In this document: piece by piece, positions 37,572-46,974 of the stretch
Position numbering within the stretch: position 1 is the first letter of the stretch
How the letters are laid out: every line of letters begins with the position of its first letter
Source of the DNA: an uncultured Erysipelotrichaceae bacterium
Lineage (GTDB): Bacteria > Bacillota_I > Bacilli_A > RFN20 > CAG-826
Length of the DNA stretch: 48,286 nt
Direction of reading: 5' to 3'
NCBI GenBank assembly: GCA_900317165.1
Contig: ONFU01000003.1
Location: forward strand, 1-48,286
Made by a program: the position numbers and the translations under genes
The notes under the pieces: model-generated
The model's database searches: none
Told to the model about the DNA's origin: nothing
What the model saw: only the letters and a program-made list of their open reading frames with translations

Positions 37572-40532
37572 ATGAAAAAACGCACGATTGTTAAAATTTC
37601 GGCATTTGCCCTAGGAATGAGCCTCCTTGGAGGTGCTTTGTTAGGAACTGTCGAATTTTCTGCTCCAAAAGCGGTCGAAGCATCTTCGAATTATGAAGCC
37701 TCAGAATTGGATGACACCATTTATTTGAGAGATAACGAGGATTACGAAATCAGGGATTATTATTCTGCATTAGATGGCAGAAACCTTAACGGCAACGACC
37801 TTCTTATTGCCTTAAAGCCCATATTGAAGAACGGACAAAAATATTACAAATATGATGGTAACAGCGCGATCTGGAAAATGTACGAAATCTCTGATAGGGA
37901 TTGGACGCTTTCTCCAGCGACTGCGTTAACTTCTGGCCAAGGCACTTATGACCCAGTAGAGAATAAAATCACCAAATACAAATACGGATCCAGCTATAGC
38001 AATCCCTATGTTCATGCCCTTTATGTAAATAGAGAGGGCGAAAATCCGATGAGGGCTTGGGGCAATCATTCCCAAAGCTACGGTGGAATTAACCGCGAAC
38101 ACATTTGGCCTAAATCCCGCGGCTTCGATAATGCGGAAGTAGCGGGTGCTAGGGGCGACCCAATGCATTTATGGGCAGCGGATGGATACACCAATAATAT
38201 CCATAGCAATTTCGCTTATGGCGAAGTCAGCTCTATCACAACTGATTGTTCCGTCAAAATCGATTATTCGGTCGGTAATTATCTTGGAACCTCAAAGACT
38301 TTAGGAAGCGGAACGGTTTTCGAGCCCTGCGATGCCGATAAAGGTGATATCGCTAGGGCTTGTTTCTACATGGCTGCCCGTTATAACAACTTGGCGGGGG
38401 ACGATTCAAATATTGATGCCGGCAATCCTAACCTCATAATGGCGGAGACCGCTTGGGCTACAAGTGAGAAGGGAACTTCGACCTCCAGCACCCCATTTAG
38501 CATGGGCGTGTTATCTGATTTGCTTAGGTGGAATGAAGAAGACCCACCTGACGAATACGAAATTCACCGTAATAATTTGCTTTTCAATAACTACACGAAC
38601 AACCGCAATCCATTTATCGATTTCCCGGGTTGGGCGAACATAATTTGGGGCGGTCAGTCTGGTGTAGCTTCGCCAGCGGCCGATGTCATTAACGGTTTTG
38701 GAGATCCAGGAGAAATAGTTTTAATTCCACCCACCTCCTTAACTTTAAGTGATTCCTCAATAACGGTGACCGCAGGATCAACCCACACTGTTAGAGTTGT
38801 CTCTTCCGTTCCTGCAAATGCGGTTAAAACCGTTACATGGTCCTCATCAAATACGAGCGTTGCCACCGTTTCCGAAGGCGTAATCACTGGTGTTGCAAAC
38901 GGAGAGGCCGTTATTACTGCAACCTCTACTGAAGACGAACAAGTTAAGGCAACAGTTTCCGTAACAGTAGGCACGACCGATATTTTGAACAAGGCTTTTA
39001 CTGGTGTTTCCGGAAATTCCTATACTAATTGGGGACCAACAGTTGCTAGCAGTGGTGCTTCTTATAAAGGAAATACAGCAGCAACCTACAATTCTATACA
39101 AATGAACACAAACAAAAACTCGGGATTTGTAACAACGGTTTCTGGCGGATATGTTCGTTCAATTGATGTTGCTTGGAACAGCAATACCGCAAGCGGTAGA
39201 ACCATTCAAATCTATGGCAAAAACACCGCTTATAGTGGAATTGACGATTTGTTTAATGGCGAAGCAAAAGGAACCCTTTTAGGGGAACTTACAAAAGGAG
39301 AAACCTCTCTAGAGGTTCCTTCAAATAGCGGAAGCGATTATTTGTATTTTGGCATTCGCTCAAAATCCGAAGCGCTATATTTAGATTCGATTAGGGTTTC
39401 TTATGGAAAACCCGTCACAGGTATAAGCATCAGTGATACCGAGCTTACGATGGAGGTTGGCGAAGAAGGCTTGTTAACCGCAAGCGTCACTCCAACTTAT
39501 GCCGAAAACCAGGGTATTAATTGGTCTTCTAGCAATTCTAGCATCGTTTCCGTTTCTTCATCTGGTGCGATAGAAGCCATTGCAGAAGGATCAGCAACAA
39601 TTACCGCGACCTCCGATGATAATGACGCTATTGCAGCCTCTTGTGAAATTACAGTCGTGGCCCCAGAAATTGAGGTTCTAGATACTGGAGAATACTATAA
39701 GAAGGTTACCAATGTCTCCGAGCTAAAAGTAGGGGACCATATCTTAATAACCGGCAAAAAGAACGACACCCTGTATGCATTATCGACCGTTCAAAACAGT
39801 AATAACCGCACTGCTTTGGAAATCGAAGAGACAGAAGACGGCATCTTGGATGGCGATTCTTATCAAACATTAACGTTGGGCAAAGACGAAGACGACTGGA
39901 CGCTTTATACAGGCTCTGGTTATCTGTACGCCGCCAGCTCGAGCAATAATTATCTTCGCACACAAAAGAACAATGATGATAACGGCAAGTGGACCATTTC
40001 GATTGATGGATCCGGCCAGGCTACAATAACCGCCCAAGGAAGCAATACCCGCAATATTTTAAAATTTAACACTTCAAGTGTTATCTTTTCCTGTTATTCT
40101 TCTGGCCAAAATGCAGTTTATATCTATAAATCCTATAGATACGAAGCCGAACGTTACAGCGATACCTTCCTTCATGTCTACACGGCGGGTTGCAATCCTT
40201 CCGGCGGATTCGAGTATTTGATGTGGGGAGACGCTTCAACTGCATTTGCCGCTATGACGAATACTGCCAAAGGACTGCTTAGATCTGCCGAGTCTAACGA
40301 AGAAGGAGATATCCTTGAACAATGCGCCGCCAGATACGACTACATCGTTCTTAAGTATGGGGTTGAACTAATGGATGACTTCATGTCTCGCAACCCTTCT
40401 TCTCCGGCCTTTATAGCAACCGTTTCCCAAGAAAACAGCAAAACGGTTGTTTATTGGATGGTAATTTTAGCCACCGTTTCGTTAGTTCCTGGAACCGCGT
40501 TCTTCATAAGACATAGACGCAAGGAAGACTAA
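37572..40532 (+). CDS. large secreted endonuclease I-family protein with Ig-like domains
   Basis: A 986-residue secreted, membrane-anchored protein. A signal peptide spans residues 1-~38. Residues ~120-360 are an endonuclease I-type nuclease: NREHIWPKS carries the catalytic His, followed by DPMHLWAADGYTNN and LLRWNEEDP...NRNPFID. Two BIG2-type Ig-like domains lie at about 390-470 and 618-700, each with a WSSSN motif; between and after them are beta-rich domains. The tail is one membrane segment plus RHRRKED, without LPXTG. It would degrade extracellular DNA or RNA for nutrients. Codon use in the middle (more A-ending codons) differs from neighbours, hinting at acquired domains. No ribosome-binding site is seen; TAACCT ends 7 bases before the ATG. 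Confidence 0.88.
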   Translation: MKKRTIVKISAFALGMSLLGGALLGTVEFSAPKAVEASSNYEASELDDTIYLRDNEDYEIRDYYSALDGRNLNGNDLLIALKPILKNGQKYYKYDGNSAIWKMYEISDRDWTLSPATALTSGQGTYDPVENKITKYKYGSSYSNPYVHALYVNREGENPMRAWGNHSQSYGGINREHIWPKSRGFDNAEVAGARGDPMHLWAADGYTNNIHSNFAYGEVSSITTDCSVKIDYSVGNYLGTSKTLGSGTVFEPCDADKGDIARACFYMAARYNNLAGDDSNIDAGNPNLIMAETAWATSEKGTSTSSTPFSMGVLSDLLRWNEEDPPDEYEIHRNNLLFNNYTNNRNPFIDFPGWANIIWGGQSGVASPAADVINGFGDPGEIVLIPPTSLTLSDSSITVTAGSTHTVRVVSSVPANAVKTVTWSSSNTSVATVSEGVITGVANGEAVITATSTEDEQVKATVSVTVGTTDILNKAFTGVSGNSYTNWGPTVASSGASYKGNTAATYNSIQMNTNKNSGFVTTVSGGYVRSIDVAWNSNTASGRTIQIYGKNTAYSGIDDLFNGEAKGTLLGELTKGETSLEVPSNSGSDYLYFGIRSKSEALYLDSIRVSYGKPVTGISISDTELTMEVGEEGLLTASVTPTYAENQGINWSSSNSSIVSVSSSGAIEAIAEGSATITATSDDNDAIAASCEITVVAPEIEVLDTGEYYKKVTNVSELKVGDHILITGKKNDTLYALSTVQNSNNRTALEIEETEDGILDGDSYQTLTLGKDEDDWTLYTGSGYLYAASSSNNYLRTQKNNDDNGKWTISIDGSGQATITAQGSNTRNILKFNTSSVIFSCYSSGQNAVYIYKSYRYEAERYSDTFLHVYTAGCNPSGGFEYLMWGDASTAFAAMTNTAKGLLRSAESNEEGDILEQCAARYDYIVLKYGVELMDDFMSRNPSSPAFIATVSQENSKTVVYWMVILATVSLVPGTAFFIRHRRKED

Positions 40533-40546
40533 GAAAGCCAAGAAAA

Positions 40547-40577
40547 AAACCGAGCGGCAACCAACCGCTCGGTTTTA
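40547..40577. terminator. bidirectional intrinsic terminator
   Basis: AAACCGAGCGG (40547-40557) pairs with CCGCTCGGTTT (40565-40575), with A and T runs on either side. It lies between convergent genes. Confidence 0.88.
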
Positions 40578-40590
40578 TATTTGATTTCAA

Positions 40591-41013
40591 TTAGCCGATA
40601 AGCTTTTCGAGGAGGGCGGATTCGTTTGGTTCGATTTCGCCATCGGAAGCGATGAAGCAGAGGCAGAGGTTGCAAGCGGAAGCGCGGCAGACTTGGTTAA
40701 GCCCGCAGATGCCCTTGATGACCTTTTGGACATATTCATCGTCGATTCCCCTTTGGGCGAATTTAACAAAGGCATCATAATCGCCGAGATCGCCAAAGAC
40801 TTTCTTGAACAGGAAGAATTCCTGCTTGGAAGAGAAGCGATCAACAGAGACGAAGACGGCAACCATCTCAAGGATATCGCGATCGACTTCATCCTCGGGG
40901 ATTCCTTCGGAAAGCATCTCGGCGCGGAGCTGTTCGAAGCTCTTGACGCCATTAGCGAGCAATTCTTCTCTATTTAATTCAGTGGTTTTCTTATAAAGTT
41001 CAGCAAATGTCAT
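40591..41013 (-). CDS. TerB-like helical protein, unknown function
   Basis: A 140-residue soluble, all-helical protein. The C-terminal CLCFIASDGEIEPNESALLEKLI (family-like segment) carries the D-G-E-I acidic turn seen in TerB/DUF533-type domains; a cluster of Cys (VCRASACNLCLC) just before is unusual. Function unknown. AAGGAGAAAAATC precedes the ATG. It is monocistronic, convergent with the secreted nuclease. Confidence 0.6.
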   Translation of the reverse strand: MTFAELYKKTTELNREELLANGVKSFEQLRAEMLSEGIPEDEVDRDILEMVAVFVSVDRFSSKQEFFLFKKVFGDLGDYDAFVKFAQRGIDDEYVQKVIKGICGLNQVCRASACNLCLCFIASDGEIEPNESALLEKLIG

Positions 41014-41180
41014 GATTTTTCTCCTTCTTGGAAGCCATTCTATTTTATTCCCCTTTATTAGTTAAATAAAGAACTTTGCATCCTGTAAAGAAAACCATAT
41101 AAAAGTTAATCGATTCCCCACATTTAGAATAAATCGTGCCATCATCTCGTTTTTCCCTCTAGGGAATGCAGGCCCTATAG

Positions 41181-41223
41181 TGGTATACTACTTCCCAGCA
41201 GCAGTCTCTTTTGATAAAAAGAG
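41181..41223 (+). promoter_or_regulatory. extended -10 promoter and leader hairpin of gatCAB
   Basis: TGGTATACT (41181-41189) is an extended -10 element. The leader of about 65 bases contains CTCTTTT/AAAAGAG with loop GATA (41206-41223). It lacks a T run after it, so attenuation is uncertain; an RNA-stability role is possible. Confidence 0.45.
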
Positions 41224-41259
41224 CGCTACAGAAGAAAAGAGAATGTGGAGATAAGTATT

Positions 41260-41556
41260 ATGAAGGAAATCAACCTCGACGTGCTTCATGATGCGGCCCA
41301 TCGCCTTCTTTTTGATATGTCCGATGAGGAATATCAGACCCTTTTGGAGGAGTTTGGTATTCTTGCCAAGCAAATGGAATTGATTGGAAAAATCGAGGGA
41401 CTTGAGAACTATCCCCCGATGACTTTCCCCTTCCCTTGCGAAGTGGATTATCTTAGGGAAGACGTGGCGACTGAGCCGTTATCTAGAGAAGAAGCCCTTA
41501 GCAACGCCGGAAGTGTACTTGATGGGGAAATAAAAATCCCGAAGGTGGTAGGATGA
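41260..41556 (+). CDS. gatC: aspartyl/glutamyl-tRNA amidotransferase subunit C
   Basis: A 98-residue protein, the usual size for GatC. It starts with the helical stretch LDVLHDAAHRLLFDMSDEEY and has the family's GLENYPPMTFPF and LREDVATEPLSREEAL near the middle. It wraps around GatA to stabilise it. ATG 41260 has GGAG upstream; the in-frame GTG/ATG start at 41245 is less fitting. It overlaps gatA by four bases. Confidence 0.88.
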   Translation: MKEINLDVLHDAAHRLLFDMSDEEYQTLLEEFGILAKQMELIGKIEGLENYPPMTFPFPCEVDYLREDVATEPLSREEALSNAGSVLDGEIKIPKVVG

Positions 41557-43028
41557 TGGCTATTTTGGATAAGACGATCCTTGAGATCCATGAAGCTCTC
41601 GTCAAAGGAGAGACCACTCCTCTTGAACTAACCAAAGAGGCTTTAAGGCGCGCTAAAGAAGATACGAATAACGCCTTTGAATTCATCAATGAGGAAGAGG
41701 CTTTGAAGGAAGCCGCGGCCCTAACCGAAGTTGAGGTCGATAACCCTCTTTGGGGAATCCCCTATATCTGCAAAGACAATTTCTCCACCAAAGGAATTCC
41801 TTCCACCGCAAGTAGTAATGTCCTTAATGGATACAAACCTCTATTTGATGCGACCGTCGTTGAGAAACTCCGCGAGAAGCATTGCATCATGATCGGTAAA
41901 TCCACCCTTGATGAACTTGCTATGGGCGGAACAGGCACAACTGGGCATTTAGGAAAAACGTTCAACCCATACGATCCTTCTCATAAGAGGATGATGGGCG
42001 GCTCTTCCTGCGGCTCTGCCGCTGGAGTTGCCGCTGGCATCGCCCCGTTTGCCTTAGGCAGCGATACGGGTGACTCCGTCAGAAAACCCGCGGCCTTTGG
42101 AGGCCTAGTCGGTTTCAAGCCTTCCTGGGGAAGGATTTCCCGTTACGGCCTATTCCCCTTCGCCCCGAGCCTTGACCATGTCGCTTACTTCACCCGCTCC
42201 GTCGAGGATTCCGCGATTATCCTTGAGGCTCTCTCAGGACGCGATCTCCATGATTCGACCTCCTCAACTAGGAAAGTTGAGAATTATTACAGAGAACTTA
42301 ATCCATCCTTAAAGGGAAAGCGCATCGCCGTTTTGAAGGATATCGTCGACTCGATTTCCAACGAAAAAGTGATGCATGCCTTCAACGCTTCATTAGAAGC
42401 CATGAAGAAAGAAGGGGCCATAATCGATTATGTAGAATTCGGTCAGGAAGCCCTCGAATCCATCTATGCGACCTATATCGTCATCTCCTGCGCGGAAGCC
42501 ACGAGCAACGATGCGAACCTCGATGGCATTAAGTTTGGTCCATATTACGAAGGCAAGACCTATCAAGAGGTCATGTATAACGCGAGGACCAAAGGTTTCT
42601 CCGAGCTTATCAAGAGACGTTTCGTCATCGGATCCTTCGCCCTTATGAGGGAAAACCAGGATGTCCTTTTCCTTCGCGCCCAACGCAACCGCGCGAAAAT
42701 CGTCGAAAGGACCAATGAAATCCTTAAGGACCATGACGCCATCTATGTTCCGGCCGCGCCTAACATTGCCCCCTTATTTGAAGGAAGCAGCGATAAGCTT
42801 TCCGATGAATACCTAATCGCCGATAACCATATGGCTTTAGGCAATTTCGCGGGTCTTCCATCGATTACGGTTCCTTTGGGATTCGTTGATGGCATGCCCA
42901 TTGGGGCTAACCTCATGAACGGGGCCTTCAAAGAGGGCGAAATCCTCTCGCTTTCCCTTGCCTTAGAGAATCTATCTGGCCTAAAGGGATTATCGATCAA
43001 TGAAAGGAAAGGGGGACGTTTCGAATGA
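41553..43028 (+). CDS. gatA: glutamyl-tRNA(Gln) amidotransferase subunit A
   Basis: A 491-residue amidase-signature enzyme that releases ammonia from glutamine. The Lys-Ser-Ser triad is visible: CKDNF (Lys), GGSSCGSAAGVAAG (Ser) and GSDTGDSVRKPAAFGG (nucleophile Ser). The canonical motif is TGGSIRQPA; the TGDSVRKPA form is a variant I associate with Mollicutes-like lineages. Starts ATGATG, overlapping the gatC stop. Works with GatB and GatC to convert Glu-tRNA-Gln to Gln-tRNA-Gln. Confidence 0.96.
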   Translation: MMAILDKTILEIHEALVKGETTPLELTKEALRRAKEDTNNAFEFINEEEALKEAAALTEVEVDNPLWGIPYICKDNFSTKGIPSTASSNVLNGYKPLFDATVVEKLREKHCIMIGKSTLDELAMGGTGTTGHLGKTFNPYDPSHKRMMGGSSCGSAAGVAAGIAPFALGSDTGDSVRKPAAFGGLVGFKPSWGRISRYGLFPFAPSLDHVAYFTRSVEDSAIILEALSGRDLHDSTSSTRKVENYYRELNPSLKGKRIAVLKDIVDSISNEKVMHAFNASLEAMKKEGAIIDYVEFGQEALESIYATYIVISCAEATSNDANLDGIKFGPYYEGKTYQEVMYNARTKGFSELIKRRFVIGSFALMRENQDVLFLRAQRNRAKIVERTNEILKDHDAIYVPAAPNIAPLFEGSSDKLSDEYLIADNHMALGNFAGLPSITVPLGFVDGMPIGANLMNGAFKEGEILSLSLALENLSGLKGLSINERKGGRFE

Positions 43029-44455
43029 ACTTTGAAGCTGTAATCGGGCTTGAGATCCACGTCCAGATGAAGACGAAGAGCAAGATGTTCTCTTCCTCCC
43101 CTAATGCCTTCTCCAAATCCCCCAATACCGAAGTCACCGTCTTCGATATGGCTTATCCTGGCACGATGCCGGTCGTTAACAAACAGGCGGTCATCAACGC
43201 GATTCGCGTTGCTAACGCCCTCCACATGGAAATCGACCATACCATTTGCTTCGATAGGAAGAATTATTTCTATTCCGATCTTCCAAAGGGATTCCAAATC
43301 ACCCAGCAATTCCGTCCAATCGGCAAGAACGGTTATCTTGAAATCCTCGATAGGGACAACAAGAAGAAACGCATCAACATCGAACGTATCCATATGGAAG
43401 AGGATACCTGCAAACAACTCCATTTCGCGGATTATTCCCTTCTTGACTATAACCGCGCGGGCACCCCTCTTGTGGAAATCGTCTCCCGTCCGGAAATCCG
43501 TAACGGAACCGAGGCCATGCGTTATGTCGAAGGCATCCGTAACATCGTTGTCTATTCCTTGACAAGCGATGGCAAGATGGAGGAAGGAAGCCTCCGTTGC
43601 GACGTCAACGTCTCCCTCCGTCCTTATGGGGTCAAAGAATTTGGCACCAAGGTTGAAATCAAGAACATCAACTCCTTGAAGAACATTGAGCAAGCCCTCG
43701 ATTATGAAATCGCTAGGCAAAGCGCAATGCTCCTATCCGGGACACCCGTGCAGCAGGAAACGCGTCGTTTCGATGAAGCTAGTGGCAAAACCATCCTTAT
43801 GCGCGTTAAGACCGACGCTGTCGATTACAAATACTTCCCGGAGCCCAATATCGCCCCAATCGCTTTGAGTGATGAATTCGTTCAAAACGCCATTGATACC
43901 TGCCCTGAACTCTATGAGAGCAAGAAGGCACGTTATGTGGCCGCGGGCTTATCCGATACGGATGCGGACATCATCCTCTCCGACATCAACATGGCCTCCT
44001 ATTTCGAATCCGCCCTAAAGAGTGCGAAGAAAGAGAAGACCCTTGCCAATTACCTCATCGTTGAGGTCAACGGTTATCTCAATAAGCGTGGAATCTCCAT
44101 TTTAGATTTCCCCCTTGAGGCCGAAAAACTTGGCGAATTAACCAATCTTCAAGAAGATGGTTTCACCCATAAGCAATGCGTGGATATCCTCAATTATCTT
44201 CTTGAAGAACCGACTTTGTCGGTTGAAGAGGCGAGAAAAGCCAAAGGCATCGAGAAGATGGTCCAAGACGATAACCTCGTCCTTAGCCTTGTAACCGAAG
44301 CCCTCGACGAGAACCCTCAATCCATCGCCGACTTCAAGGGCGGGAATGGCAGGGCCATCGGCTTCTTGATCGGACAGGTCATGAAAAAGGCCAAAGGCAA
44401 GGTTAACCCTGCCGATGTTTCCCGCGTCATGAACGAGGAGATCAAGAAAAGATGA
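43025..44455 (+). CDS. gatB: aspartyl/glutamyl-tRNA(Asn/Gln) amidotransferase subunit B
   Basis: A 476-residue kinase-like subunit that phosphorylates the Glu on the tRNA. Conserved segments are EAVIGLEIHVQMKTKSKMF, YFYSDLPKGFQITQ, and a C-terminal YqeY-like tail for tRNA recognition. AAGGGGG lies before the ATG, which overlaps the gatA stop by 4 bases. Its own stop overlaps the next gene's start, so the operon continues. Confidence 0.96.
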   Translation: MNFEAVIGLEIHVQMKTKSKMFSSSPNAFSKSPNTEVTVFDMAYPGTMPVVNKQAVINAIRVANALHMEIDHTICFDRKNYFYSDLPKGFQITQQFRPIGKNGYLEILDRDNKKKRINIERIHMEEDTCKQLHFADYSLLDYNRAGTPLVEIVSRPEIRNGTEAMRYVEGIRNIVVYSLTSDGKMEEGSLRCDVNVSLRPYGVKEFGTKVEIKNINSLKNIEQALDYEIARQSAMLLSGTPVQQETRRFDEASGKTILMRVKTDAVDYKYFPEPNIAPIALSDEFVQNAIDTCPELYESKKARYVAAGLSDTDADIILSDINMASYFESALKSAKKEKTLANYLIVEVNGYLNKRGISILDFPLEAEKLGELTNLQEDGFTHKQCVDILNYLLEEPTLSVEEARKAKGIEKMVQDDNLVLSLVTEALDENPQSIADFKGGNGRAIGFLIGQVMKKAKGKVNPADVSRVMNEEIKKR

Positions 44456-45207
44456 GCGACATCAAAAACGAATTTGATTCTCTTCTGGCCTTTTTGGAGA
44501 AAGGTGAGGACTTTGATTTACCTTCCTACAAAGAGCTTCCTTCCGTTGAATTATATATGGAGCAAGTTCTCAAATACGTTAACACGCTCCTCGCGGATTT
44601 GAACAAAGACGAAGGCAAACCTCTTACTTCCTTCATGGTCAATAACTATGTTAAGGCCAAGATGATCTCCGAGCCAGTCAAGAAGAAGTACTCCAAAGAC
44701 CAAATCGGTTATCTAATCGCGATTTCCATGATGAAGTCCGCTATATCTATGGCGGATATCGCGGTCCTTCTCGAGTTCGAGAACCGCGTATCCACCGATA
44801 AGGATAAGCTTTATACCTTCTGGTCGGATCTCGAAGAGAGTATTCTCTCCTCAAAGAGCGAAGAAGTGGCCCAAAAGGTCGCTAAGATCAAGGCCTTATA
44901 TGATAAGGACCATCCTAAGAACCCAGATAGAGCTGACGCGGTCGCTTTAGACCAACTAGCCTATGTGGCGCTCCGCCTTTCAATCGAGGCTCAGGCCAAT
45001 AAGGTTCTATCCACCGCCATCATCTCTTCATTAAGGGATGTCCTTCATGGAGAAACGGCTAAAACAGAAGCCATTCCTAGTAAATCCGAAATCAAACAAT
45101 CGGACATCGCTAGTGAAAAAGAGGCGGAGCGTGTAGCGAAAAACACAAAACGCGCCCGTAAGGAAGCCAAGAAAAAGAAACCTACTTCCAAAAAAGTCGA
45201 TAAATAA
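44452..45207 (+). CDS. DUF1836-like protein
   Basis: A 251-residue soluble protein. Residues ~60-95 read SFMVNNYVKAKMISEPVKKKYS and the following DQIGYLI, a match to DUF1836 with its MerR/helix-turn-helix-like look. The last ~35 residues are a Lys/Arg-rich tail typical of nucleic-acid binding. Its start overlaps gatB by 4 bases (ATGA), which is a surprising partner for a presumed regulator; it may bind RNA or DNA. Function unknown. Confidence 0.65.
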   Translation: MSDIKNEFDSLLAFLEKGEDFDLPSYKELPSVELYMEQVLKYVNTLLADLNKDEGKPLTSFMVNNYVKAKMISEPVKKKYSKDQIGYLIAISMMKSAISMADIAVLLEFENRVSTDKDKLYTFWSDLEESILSSKSEEVAQKVAKIKALYDKDHPKNPDRADAVALDQLAYVALRLSIEAQANKVLSTAIISSLRDVLHGETAKTEAIPSKSEIKQSDIASEKEAERVAKNTKRARKEAKKKKPTSKKVDK

Positions 45208-45224
45208 GATTTAGGAGATACGAC

Positions 45225-46247
45225 ATGAACATCAAACGTGTATTGGTTACCGGCGGTACCGGCTTCATCGGAAGCGAAACCGTCATCAAGTTGATCGAAA
45301 ACGGCTATGAGGCCGTAATCGTCGACAACCTCTCGAATTCCAAGAAATCCGTCTTGGGGCGCATTGAGAAAATCACGGGTGTTCTACCCACTTTCTATCA
45401 GGCGGATGTCGCTGACGAGAAAGCCCTTCGCGAAGTCTTCGAGAAGGAAAAATTCGAGGCCGTCATCCATTTCGCCGGTCTAAAGGCCGTCGGAGAGTCC
45501 GTTGAGAAACCTATTATGTATTACCAGAACAACCTTGGTTCCTCTTTGACCCTTATCAAACTCATGAAGGAATTCAATGTCAGAAACATCGTTTTCTCTT
45601 CTTCCGCGACCGTTTATGGGGTTCCAGAAAGAGTGCCTTTGGTAGAAACCGACCCTGTGACCCACGCGACTAACCCCTATGGCGAGACCAAGGTCATGAT
45701 TGAGCATATCCTTATGGATACCTGCGTCGCTTGGAAGGAACTAAACGTTGCCCTTCTTCGTTATTTCAACCCGATCGGTGCCCACCCATCCGGACTCCTT
45801 GGCGAAGATCCTAACGGCATCCCCAATAACCTCATGCCTTATATCTGCCAGGTTGCCGTTGGCAAAAGGGACCATCTTCGCGTCTGGGGCAATAACTATC
45901 CGACGCCAGATGGAACCGGTATCCGCGACTACATCCATGTCCTCGACCTTGCAGATGGCCATGTCGCAACCCTTCGCAAACTCGAAGAGGATCCAGGCTT
46001 AGTCATTTATAACCTTGGGACTGGAAAAGGGACGAGCGTTCTTGAGATGGTTGCAGCCTTCGAAAAGGCGACCGGGGTTAAGATCCCTTACACCATTGAG
46101 CCTCCTCGCGCAGGAGACGTCGCTTCGAATTTCGCCGCCACCGATAAGGCGGAGAAGGAACTTCATTGGAAGGCTAAATACGACGTCGTCGACGCCTGCC
46201 GTGACGCCTATAACTTCCAAAGCAAAAACCCAAACGGGATTGAATAA
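45225..46247 (+). CDS. galE: UDP-glucose 4-epimerase
   Basis: A 340-residue extended SDR enzyme interconverting UDP-glucose and UDP-galactose. VTGGTGFIGSE binds NAD; the catalytic Ser is in SSSATVYG and Tyr-x3-Lys in NPYGETK; RYFNPIGAHPSG and the C-terminal YNLGTGKGTSVLEM are family hallmarks. AGGAG precedes the ATG. It follows the DUF1836 gene by 17 bases, ends with a terminator, and supplies precursors for surface glycan or galactose use. Confidence 0.95.
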   Translation: MNIKRVLVTGGTGFIGSETVIKLIENGYEAVIVDNLSNSKKSVLGRIEKITGVLPTFYQADVADEKALREVFEKEKFEAVIHFAGLKAVGESVEKPIMYYQNNLGSSLTLIKLMKEFNVRNIVFSSSATVYGVPERVPLVETDPVTHATNPYGETKVMIEHILMDTCVAWKELNVALLRYFNPIGAHPSGLLGEDPNGIPNNLMPYICQVAVGKRDHLRVWGNNYPTPDGTGIRDYIHVLDLADGHVATLRKLEEDPGLVIYNLGTGKGTSVLEMVAAFEKATGVKIPYTIEPPRAGDVASNFAATDKAEKELHWKAKYDVVDACRDAYNFQSKNPNGIE

Positions 46248-46254
46248 GTCCATC

Positions 46255-46299
46255 AAGGCAAAATATTGGGGCATGCATCCATTATTTTGCCTTTTTTCA
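46255..46299 (+). terminator. intrinsic terminator after galE
   Basis: AAGGCAAAAT (46255-46264) pairs with ATTTTGCCTT (46284-46293), followed by TTTT. Confidence 0.85.
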
Positions 46300-46331
46300 T
46301 ACAAAAACAAATCCATAAAACCGGTTTCATC

Positions 46332-46359
46332 TTGAATATATCAAGATTAGGAGTAGTCT
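46332..46359 (+). promoter_or_regulatory. leaderless promoter of the gene at 46370
   Basis: TTGAAT (46332-46337), 16 bases, TAGTCT (46354-46359), then 10 bases to ATG 46370. No ribosome-binding site in between. Confidence 0.5.
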
Positions 46360-46369
46360 TTGCTTCGCT

Positions 46370-46888
46370 ATGGGAGTACTGATTTTTGATAACACCATAT
46401 TGATCCCAATCCTATCCGTCGTCGGTGCGGCGTTCGTGATAGTGTTAGCTTACCTCGCCCAAGCTATAGCCAAACAAGGCGATACCTCTATAGAGGTACG
46501 TCGTATGGCCTATATCAATATCTACGAGGTAAGGCTTCTTTTGCGTGCCTCCACGACTAGAAAAGGGGAGCACGAATTTAGCGATATCTTCCTAGCCGCG
46601 GAAATCGATAAAGTCCTCCTTCCTATAACCGGGGTTGCCGCTTTGCCTCTAGCCCAAGGGGGCTCCACCCATTTCCTCCTAAAATCCAAAAAAGGCTATG
46701 GATTTAGGATTAGGGACGGTCATCCTTTCGAAGCGGTTTTCGAATTCCATATCCCCGAAGATAATGACATGTCCCGCCTAAATAAGGTTTTCATCGTCGC
46801 CACAGACGAGAAAGGCCGTAAGCGTAAAGCGGAGATTTCTCTCCGTTCAACCTCCTCTCAGGTCATCCGTTTTAGAAAAGCTTCCTAA
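46370..46888 (+). CDS. membrane-anchored protein, unknown
   Basis: A 172-residue protein with one N-terminal membrane segment (~8-32) and a ~135-residue domain rich in beta-like segments and basic residues (IYEVRLLLRAS, HFLLKSKKGYGFRI, RKRKAEISLRSTS). I recognise no family. The promoter spacing implies a leaderless message. The next gene has its own promoter-like TATGAT at 46939-46944, so it is probably monocistronic. Confidence 0.65.
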   Translation: MGVLIFDNTILIPILSVVGAAFVIVLAYLAQAIAKQGDTSIEVRRMAYINIYEVRLLLRASTTRKGEHEFSDIFLAAEIDKVLLPITGVAALPLAQGGSTHFLLKSKKGYGFRIRDGHPFEAVFEFHIPEDNDMSRLNKVFIVATDEKGRKRKAEISLRSTSSQVIRFRKAS

Positions 46889-46974
46889 TTCATTCATTAA
46901 GGCCTTTCCTTTTAATTCTAAGTTTTACTTAGTTTTGGTATGATATGCCCAAGCAGGAAAGAATCTTTAACCTT

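Noticed and set aside
41206..41223. Intrinsic terminator before gatC
   Set aside because: The hairpin is AT-rich and not followed by a T run; it is kept only as a leader hairpin.
46945..46974. Upstream in-frame ATG for the four-TM protein
   Set aside because: It directly abuts the TATGAT -10 box, so it should be outside the transcript.
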